Origin: Lepus europaeus
Lineage: Eukaryota; Chordata; Mammalia; Lagomorpha; Leporidae
Direction of reading: 5' to 3'
DNA length: 64,000 bases
Assembly (NCBI RefSeq): GCF_033115175.1
Contig: NC_084831.1
Location: 45,974,002 to 46,038,001, forward strand
Below the pieces are notes generated by a model. The model had not been told where the DNA came from, did not search any database, and was given only the letters and a program-made list of their open reading frames with translations. This document shows, in pieces, positions 59,221 to 64,000 of this stretch; within the stretch, counting starts at the first letter, position 1; each line of letters begins with the position of its first letter. The position numbers and the translations under genes were made by a program.

Positions 59221-60060
59221 ACACTGTCACTCTTCAAATTAGTGAAATGCTTTTACTTTTTTCCTAATGTCATTTAAACTTGTAATAATGAAAACACTTC
59301 CCCATTTTCTACATAGAAAACGTTAAGAATGCTCCCAACTCCAAAACAAAGCCTTCTGCAGCCTTGGCTGTGTTAGAATCCATTCTGAAAAGCTCTGGGG
59401 CATCTTAGTGAGAACTAAGTTGTGGGAACTCCTTGGAGACCTGGCATTGGAACAGTTAAGGGACCGGCAATGTCAGCAGATTTCTGCAAAGCTCCTTTAT
59501 TGATAGCTCAGCAAGTGTTTCTTCCATTAAAACACAGAATATTAATGGAGCCCTGGATTTACATTCTAAGCCTGATTTGCACTTGTTACGCACCAGCCTT
59601 TGTCCCCAAGTATTGATTGCTGGAGACAGTTCGCAGCCGCTAGCTTCTCCATTGCCCCAAGGGATAAGCAGTGGAAACAGCCCTGTACCTGCTGTTCTGC
59701 CAGGACCCTCATTGCATCAGTTTGCAGCAAGAGGTACACTGTGCATGCTTCCAGCTTTTTTCTAAGGATCGCCCCCCATTCTGCATGCCTTACCTACTTC
59801 TTGCTCGTGGCTGTCCCCAGGAAGGCGGCAAGACGTCCTATCCAGAGAACAAGCTCCATGTCTTGAGACAACAAAGCTACCTGCAGAACCCGAGCTCCCA
59901 GGGCCAGACTGTCCCGAGTTGCCCTGTCGTAAGAGACGAATTTCTCAAGTGCAGGCCAAGGGCTAAGCAGTTCATGCACATGAGCTTGGCAAAGCCCCAG
60001 ACCCCCCTGCAAAGCAGGTACCACAGGCCTCTTGAGTGATGAACGTGCCACACAGAAGGC
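59221..60060. other. SINE-free AT-rich intergenic patch
   Basis: No repeat family recognised from 59230 to about 60050. The first 350 bases are AT-rich, unlike the surroundings. Its function is unknown; it could be a conserved non-coding element. Confidence 0.3.
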
Positions 60061-60388
60061 AAGATTTATTTATTTGAAAGTCAGTTACATAGAGAAGGAA
60101 AGGCAGAGAGAGAGCGCGAGTGAGCAAGCGAGCTTCCATCTGCTATTCACTCCCCAATTGGCCACAATGGCCAGAGCTGCACTATTCTTAAGCCAGGAGC
60201 CAGGAGCTTCTTCCAGGTCTCCCACACGGGTGCAGGAGCCCAAGGACTCGGGCCATCTTCCACTGCTTTCCCAGGCCATGGCAGAGAGCTGGATGGAAAA
60301 TGGAGCAGCCGGGACCTGAACCAGCATCCCTATGGGTTGCCAGCACTGCAGGCGATGGCTTTACCCGCTGCACCACAGCACTGGCCCC
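60061..60388 (-). mobile_element. C-type SINE, antisense
   Basis: 'AAGATTTATTTATTTGAAAG' start, 'CTGCACCACAGCACTGGCCCC' (diverged) end. Confidence 0.88.
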
Positions 60389-60464
60389 ACAGCAAGTCAT
60401 TTGTCTCAGATCACATCCCTGGGAAGCGAGGCTCTAATCTTTCAGCAAAACGCGGCCTCTGGCT

Positions 60465-60570
60465 ATCAGAAGCAGCCCCGGCTTAGTGATCAGGATGCCT
60501 GGCGTTCACTCAGCGTGACCTCGGGCAGATCACTGCCCTCCTTGCATTCGTCTCCCTGTTGTGTGACAGG
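60465..60570 (+). mobile_element. MIR SINE, sense
   Basis: 'GCGTGACCTCGGGCAGATCA' (60513-60532) is the MIR core. Another MIR trace lies at about 60930-61030. Confidence 0.55.
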
Positions 60571-62105
60571 ACAGGCACCTGTTTCAGCAAACCTGGGAGC
60601 CCTGGCAGCTCAAAGGCGGACACAGCCAGTCTCCTCTGCATGTAGCAGGCCTGGCCAGAGGGGACATGGCGCTGGGCCTGCCCAGATGGCATGGCACAGC
60701 TCATTCCTGCCTCACGAATCTGTTTTTGTAAAGTGTCATTAGGCTGGCCTTCCATAAATAAGCTTATGGAGCTTGAATTCAAAGTTAAAGACATAATTTA
60801 AAGCACCATTTGCATGCATTCTGGTTTCTCTCGTACTGGAGGCTAACTTGCTTAGACAGACAGATCCACTGAATCCCAAGTGTTTACTGCAATCCCTCCT
60901 GCCCAGGCACAGCCAAGCAGTGCAGAGGGAAGGGCGCAGTCTCGGCCAGTGCCCAGATGCCAGCTCTGACCCTTAACAGCCATGTGTCCTTGCATAAACT
61001 CCTTACATGGAGCCTGTTTCCTGCGCAGCTTTGAGGCCTGGAGACTGCATATAGACGGGCCTCACAGCACAGCGACACGTGGCAGGCCCTCCACATACAC
61101 AGGACCAGGCTGCCGGAAGCAGAGTTCGCATCCTCTGCTGATGCCCAGCTCCCAGTGGGCCCGGAGGAAGCGGCACTCCAGAATCCCCCAGAGCATTCCA
61201 TGCTGCCCGGTGCCCTGGCCATGCCCCACTCCAACCAGAGCCTCCCGGTGGGCCCTGGGTGATTCCTGTGTGTAAGGGGGAGGTGCCTCTGCCCGGCGGC
61301 CTTGCCTTTCGGGGTTCACTCAGAATCCTCGTCTCTTGGCCTGAAAAGCTAAAGTATCCAAGGGATTCCTGGGCCCAGAGTTCTGCACTGGGCAAGCTGG
61401 TGGGGGTGGCGTTACTCTCAGAGTTAACAAAGCCGCCAGGAAGCTTTGGCCAAGACAAGAACGGGGTGTGCTGGGAAGCAGCTCGAGCTCCTGGCCTCAG
61501 GGAGGGTCACCAGCAAGGACAAGAGGCTGGAGCGGCATCCGACCGGCCATGTGTGTGTCAGACAAGGAGGACCCGGGCAGGGCTCCACGAGGGAGGCAGA
61601 GGAAGCCACGTGCCGCAGCTGCTGGGCAGGCACCAGGAGGCCATGCTTTTAAGTCTGACCTTGACAGATTCTTGTTAGACTTGGATGTTGAGAGACCTCA
61701 GAGACGCAAAGACGCAAACACTGGTCATGTCGGACTACCGTGGAGCAGCGGCTCGCTGGGGCAGCTCCAGCCCGCTCCCAGCTTTCCACAGAAATCAGGC
61801 AGAGACCAGCTCAGAACACTGTCCCCATCACAGCTTGAGGATCCAACTCGGCACCTAGGGCCAGACCTGCTGAGGCCTGCTGCTCTTGCTGTGGGAAGAG
61901 ACAGCTAAAAACATTTTCCCAACCGTCCAGTTTCTGGGGAGGAGAGAGGGGGTGTTGGGCAGCGTAGAAAGAGTAGGAGTAGGAAGCCTCGATTCTGACG
62001 CACTCTAGAATCACCCGGAAAGCTTTAACTTCCAGTTTCTAGTTAGAACGGCAGGTGTTGCCACTGTTGCACATTAACACGTGAGGCACAATGCCAAGGG
62101 CTGAC

Positions 62106-62111
62106 TTTATT
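62106..62111 (-). terminator. PARS2: Candidate PARS2 polyadenylation signal AATAAA
   Basis: TTTATT on the + strand reads AATAAA on the - strand, about 575 bases downstream of the PARS2 stop. A GT-rich stretch (TTGTGCC, GTGTTAATGTG on the - strand) follows within about 40 bases, as expected of a cleavage region. Confidence 0.55.
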
Positions 62112-62684
62112 GGAAACACATAGTAATCTCGGTGCTAGGCCGCCCCGGCGGGGCCAGGCCCATGGAGGTGGTTTTGGGGCCATCAGCCAATGCTCTCGAC
62201 TCTCTGGAAAGCTTAGATGCTGCAGGGCCACGGGGACCAGGTGTGCCCACTGATGGCTGTGGCCAGATGGGGAAACTGAGGCAGCGAGGGGCTGCATCAA
62301 GTCACCGGCGAGGTGGTGGCAGTCAGATCACCTGATTCTCCCACACTCAGCTCAACTTCTCAGTGGAGGGGGCCTGGAGGGCCTGTTCTCCAGACCGAAT
62401 GCAGCCAACAGCCCATGACCAGACTGTGTTGTGTGTGTGTGGGTCCCTTTGGCCATCAGCCTCTGCCATCCGACACGAGGGAAGCTCTCAGTTCCCAACA
62501 GAGGCTTCGACAGTGGAATATAAAAGTGTCAACACGGGAGTCCAGAGAGGGGGATCAAGGTAAGGACTTGCGATAGGAATAATGTGACCAGTGACTGGCT
62601 CCAAGTGGGTTTCGCGAACACGGTCTCCTTGTTGGTGAGCCTGAACAAGCATAGGCGCACGCAGTGCCTGGCTGTACCCGGGGC
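62112..62684 (-). other. PARS2: Probable PARS2 3' UTR
   Basis: Sequence between the stop codon at 62685 and the AATAAA at 62106-62111. It carries no recognisable repeat, which fits an unbroken UTR. The boundary depends on the candidate signal. Confidence 0.5.
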
Positions 62685-64000
62685 CTACACAACCTGCACG
62701 GGGGTCAGTAAGTCCAGGACTCCCTCTCTGGTGAGGAAGAGCTGCTCCCCCGTGTTCTGACACCAAACCTCAAAACAGGCAGGCTCCTCCAGGGCCCGCT
62801 TGCCCGCAACCACCACAAAGGGGTAGCCCAGCTTGTCGGCGTCCTTCAGCCTGCTTCCAATGGTCAGGTGGGTCCTGTCGTCCAGCACGAGCTCCCCACG
62901 CAGCTGGGGCACCGCCTCTGTGATGTGGTCATACAGGCGCTCCGTGAGCTCTGTGGCCGCCGCCTCCTTGCTGCCCTTCTTAGGGGGGATGAGGCAGACC
63001 TGGTAAGGGGCCAGGAGGCCCGGCCAGCGAACGCTGTCCTCTGTAGCTAGGACTTCGATGGCGGCAGCCAAGATCCGGGACACACCCAAGCCGTAGCACC
63101 CCATTTCGGCCAGGCACGGCTTGCCCTCGGCATTGGTGAACTGGGCACTGAAGATGGAGGAGTACTTGGTGCCCAGGTAAAACGTGTGCCCCACCTCGAT
63201 GCCCCTGGTTTCTGTGAGTGGGCTCTGGCACGTGGGGCAGTGTGTCTGCGATGAGTCCAGTGTCTCCACGTTGGCCGAGAAGCTGCAGCTGGGACACACT
63301 GCCAGCCGGTCCTCCCCAACCTCCACTGGCAGCTGGAACTCGTGTGACATCGTGCCGCCGATGCTGCCCACGTCGGCCTGGGCCTTGATGACCTGCAGCC
63401 CCAGCCTGCGGAAGAGGCTACGGTAGGCATCACACACCAGGCTGTAGGTCTGCCGGGCGGCCTCTGGGGAGGAGTCGAAGGTGTACATATCCTTCATGTA
63501 GAACTCCCGGCCCCGGAGAAGCCCAAAGCGGGGCCTGGGCTCGTCCCGAAACTTCCTCGTCACTTGGTATAGCAGGAATGGAAGCTGCTTGTAGGACAGG
63601 TTCTTCTGGGAGGCGACCAGGGCTGTGACGACTTCTTCGTGAGTGGGTCCCAGGCAGTACTCCTTGCCGTGTCTGTCTTGAAGTCTGAGCAGCTCCTTGC
63701 CCATCAAGTCCCACCGCTGGGTGGCTCGCCAGAGCTCCGCCGGGCTGAGGCTGGGCAGGCTGACCTTCTGCCCCCCCACAGCCTGCATCTCCTGGTCTAT
63801 CAGCCGCACAAGCTTCTCCAGGGCCCGGACGGTGTAGGGCAGGAGGTGGTAACAGCCGGGGCTTGCTGGGAGGATCAGGCCCACCTGCAGCATCAGCCGC
63901 TGGCTCCTGCAGGTCAGCTCGCCAGATCTGCCCTCCAGGGAGAGCGCCTGGTCTTCCCGCAGGTTCTGTGGCTGGAAGATGCGAGAAAGGAGCAAGCGCT
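62685..64000 (-). CDS. PARS2: PARS2, prolyl-tRNA synthetase 2, mitochondrial (N-terminus outside window)
   Basis: Class II synthetase that charges mitochondrial tRNA-Pro with proline in the matrix. A single uninterrupted frame runs from the right edge of the window to a TAG stop at 62685-62687. The frame continues past position 64000. The first visible in-frame codons read Arg-Leu-Leu-Leu-Ser-Arg and lack a genuine Met (TTG at 63993-63995 is Leu). About 36 residues, including the targeting peptide, are therefore missing compared with the 475-residue human protein. Counting from that Leu, LGPTHEE is at 115-121, motif 2 (FRDEPRPRFGLLRGREF) at 149-165, a CPSC...CPTC pair at 234-256, RGIEVGHTFYLGTKYSS at 264-280, motif 3 (GLGVSRILAAAIE) at 302-314, and the anticodon-binding domain fills about 325-436. 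It is a bacterial-type ProRS without the large insertion (editing) domain. It is convergent with TTC4. Confidence 0.97.
   Translation of the reverse strand, partial: RLLLSRIFQPQNLREDQALSLEGRSGELTCRSQRLMLQVGLILPASPGCYHLLPYTVRALEKLVRLIDQEMQAVGGQKVSLPSLSPAELWRATQRWDLMGKELLRLQDRHGKEYCLGPTHEEVVTALVASQKNLSYKQLPFLLYQVTRKFRDEPRPRFGLLRGREFYMKDMYTFDSSPEAARQTYSLVCDAYRSLFRRLGLQVIKAQADVGSIGGTMSHEFQLPVEVGEDRLAVCPSCSFSANVETLDSSQTHCPTCQSPLTETRGIEVGHTFYLGTKYSSIFSAQFTNAEGKPCLAEMGCYGLGVSRILAAAIEVLATEDSVRWPGLLAPYQVCLIPPKKGSKEAAATELTERLYDHITEAVPQLRGELVLDDRTHLTIGSRLKDADKLGYPFVVVAGKRALEEPACFEVWCQNTGEQLFLTREGVLDLLTPVQVV

Noticed and set aside
63047-63714. Two minus-strand open frames inside PARS2 in other frames
   Set aside because: Alternative-frame shadows of the PARS2 coding exon.

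Overview
This is a mammalian (vertebrate) nuclear genomic window, most probably from a lagomorph and best matched by rabbit. About three dozen tRNA-derived C-type SINEs give the lineage away: they start GGGCYGGCGCTGTGG, end in a CTTTCAAATAAATAAATCTT plus poly(A) tail, and are characteristic of rabbits and hares. Genes are split by GT-AG introns, exons are short and GC-rich, and much of the rest is old mammalian repeats (MIR, L2, L1, MaLR-type LTRs, a MER5-type element).

Three protein genes are supported, in the order of human 1p32.3. (1) MROH7 (maestro heat-like repeat family member 7), + strand, positions 232-28659: 19 coding exons that join without a frame break into the last 864 codons. 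The 5' part of the gene lies left of the window. (2) TTC4 (TPR-domain Hsp90 co-chaperone, Cns1 family), + strand, 33447-54875: ten coding exons giving a complete 388-residue protein, starting inside a CpG-dense promoter at about 33030-33690. (3) PARS2 (mitochondrial prolyl-tRNA synthetase), - strand: one coding exon from the right edge of the window down to a stop at 62685, with the N-terminal targeting region beyond position 64000. TTC4 and PARS2 are convergent; MROH7 and TTC4 are head-to-tail about 4.8 kb apart, the pair known in human to make a read-through transcript.

Between the exons: MROH7 introns (to 28.4 kb) carry mostly antisense C-SINEs, several MIRs, an L2, two L1 tails, two LTR-like pieces and a G/C-rich minisatellite at 11037-11292. 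The 28.7-33 kb intergenic region has a MER5-like element, an MLT1-type LTR and three sense SINEs. TTC4 intron 3 (9.1 kb) is packed with SINEs, some nested. The TTC4-PARS2 interval (54.9-62.1 kb) holds MIRs, four SINEs and two AT-rich non-repeat patches.

The three genes share no pathway that I can see: MROH7 is a poorly characterised HEAT-repeat protein, TTC4 delivers clients in the Hsp70/Hsp90 cycle, and PARS2 charges mitochondrial tRNA-Pro. I found no bacterial-type operon, CRISPR array, genuine tRNA/rRNA gene or clearly new gene system. The notable points are splice-level details, a predicted immediate stop in an MROH7-TTC4 read-through, nested SINE architecture and a few candidate regulatory patches. 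Family assignments rest on recognition by eye and memory of human orthologues, not on a database search.
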